Notes under the pieces: generated by a model
The model's database searches: none
What the model was told of the DNA's origin: nothing
Seen by the model: only the letters and a program-made list of their open reading frames with translations
Shown here: in pieces, positions 14,503 through 15,139 of the stretch
How positions within the stretch are numbered: the stretch's first letter is position 1
Layout: each line of letters opens with the position of its first letter
Position numbers and translations under genes: made by a program
DNA from: an uncultured Bacteroides sp.
GTDB lineage: Bacteria > Bacteroidota > Bacteroidia > Bacteroidales > Bacteroidaceae
NCBI GenBank assembly: GCA_900557355.1
Contig: USSR01000086.1
Coordinates: 1 to 15,139 of the forward strand
Length of the DNA stretch: 15,139 bases
Direction of reading: 5' to 3'

Positions 14503-15139
14503 ATGAAGAAATTAGTAATATTCGATTTAGACGGAACCCTACTAAACACCATCGCCGATTTGGCACAAAGTACAAACCATGCATTAACAGCATTAGGATA
14601 CCCCACCCACAAAGAAGAAGAGTACAACTTTATGGTTGGCAACGGCATCAATAAGCTGTTTGAACGCGCTTTGCCCGAAGGTGAGAAAACGGAAGAGAAT
14701 GTTTTGCGTGTACGAAAAGAATTTGTCCCTTATTACGACCAGCATAATGCCGACAAGAGTCGTCCTTACCCCGGCATTACGGAACTTTTGGACGAACTGC
14801 AAGCCAAAGGTTTGCAAGTGGCCGTTGCTTCAAACAAGTACCAAGCGGCTACCGAAAAACTTATTGCCCACTATTTCCCAAATATCCGCTTTACCGCTGT
14901 ATTCGGCCAACGTGAAGGTGTCAATGTGAAACCTGACCCTACTGTGGTATATGATATCCTGAAGATAGCACAGATTTCCAAAAAAGATGTTCTCTACGTA
15001 GGAGATTCCGGTGTGGATATGCAGACTGCCATTCATGCGGGAGTGACTTCCTGCGGTGTAACCTGGGGATTCCGCCCGCGTGCCGAACTGGAAACTTTCC
15101 ACCCGAATTATATTATAGATAAGGCTGAAGAGGTTTTGG
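14503..15139 (+). CDS. HAD-family phosphatase, phosphoglycolate phosphatase-like (3' end outside the window)
   Basis: The frame starts at the ATG at 14503 and runs open for 212 codons to the window edge, so the gene is cut at its 3' end. It is a HAD-superfamily hydrolase of the Gph type: motif I FDLDGTLLNT with Asp8 and Asp10, a helical cap domain (about 15-85), motif II ASNKYQ with Ser110, motif III lysine in VKPDP (Lys143), and motif IV VGDSGVDMQTA with Asp168 and Asp172. Such enzymes remove phosphate from 2-phosphoglycolate, formed during repair of oxidised DNA ends, though HAD specificity is hard to read from sequence. Only the last few residues appear to be missing. It has its own -7 box and is separated from GH43 by a terminator. 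Confidence 0.9.
   Translation, partial: MKKLVIFDLDGTLLNTIADLAQSTNHALTALGYPTHKEEEYNFMVGNGINKLFERALPEGEKTEENVLRVRKEFVPYYDQHNADKSRPYPGITELLDELQAKGLQVAVASNKYQAATEKLIAHYFPNIRFTAVFGQREGVNVKPDPTVVYDILKIAQISKKDVLYVGDSGVDMQTAIHAGVTSCGVTWGFRPRAELETFHPNYIIDKAEEVL

Overview
The window looks like a chromosomal segment of a gut Bacteroides (or a close Bacteroidales relative). The evidence is moderate GC, start codons without strong Shine-Dalgarno sequences, several exact TAnnTTTG (-7 type) promoter boxes, a DPP IV-type peptidase next to lipA, and a secreted GH28 / DUF4861 / GH43 pectin gene group. Species cannot be assigned from the sequence alone.

Layout. 1-2100 (+): tail of a ROK-family sugar kinase, an MFS transporter and a SIS-domain sugar-phosphate protein, probably one import-phosphorylate-convert cassette, closed by an intrinsic terminator at 2138-2183. 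2200-2906 (+): a HigB/HigA toxin-antitoxin pair with its own promoter and a palindromic candidate operator. The toxin gene is frameshifted by a perfect 19-bp tandem duplication, while the antitoxin is intact. 2926-7215 (+): a secreted dipeptidyl peptidase IV overlapping lipoyl synthase (lipA) by ATGA, followed by a membrane protein with a degenerate Nudix domain. 7181-8864 (-): an RsmI-like SAM methyltransferase (GTG start) that overlaps the Nudix gene tail to tail, then fabI upstream of it. The fabI promoter has a consensus -33/-7 pair with 19-bp spacing, a 35-bp inverted repeat covering the -33 box, and a leader that can fold into nested stems.

8865-9377 is a 513-bp divergent intergenic region. 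9378-14104 (+): a secreted GH28 pectinase, a secreted DUF4861 protein with its own -7 box, and a secreted GH43 enzyme 16 bp after it. A strong terminator follows at 14131-14173. 14105-14502 is intergenic and holds about 4.5 tandem copies of a 22-bp repeat. The window ends inside a HAD-family phosphoglycolate-phosphatase-like gene (14503 onward).

The genes fall into separate units: amino-sugar or sugar handling (ROK/MFS/SIS), a broken addiction module, periplasmic peptide trimming plus lipoate biosynthesis, fatty-acid elongation (fabI), and pectin side-chain and backbone breakdown. No complete new defence or mobile system is visible. The items most worth a second look are the 19-bp duplication that disarms higB, the palindrome and structured leader at fabI, the 22-bp repeat array before the HAD gene, and the membrane Nudix protein that lacks the catalytic glutamates.
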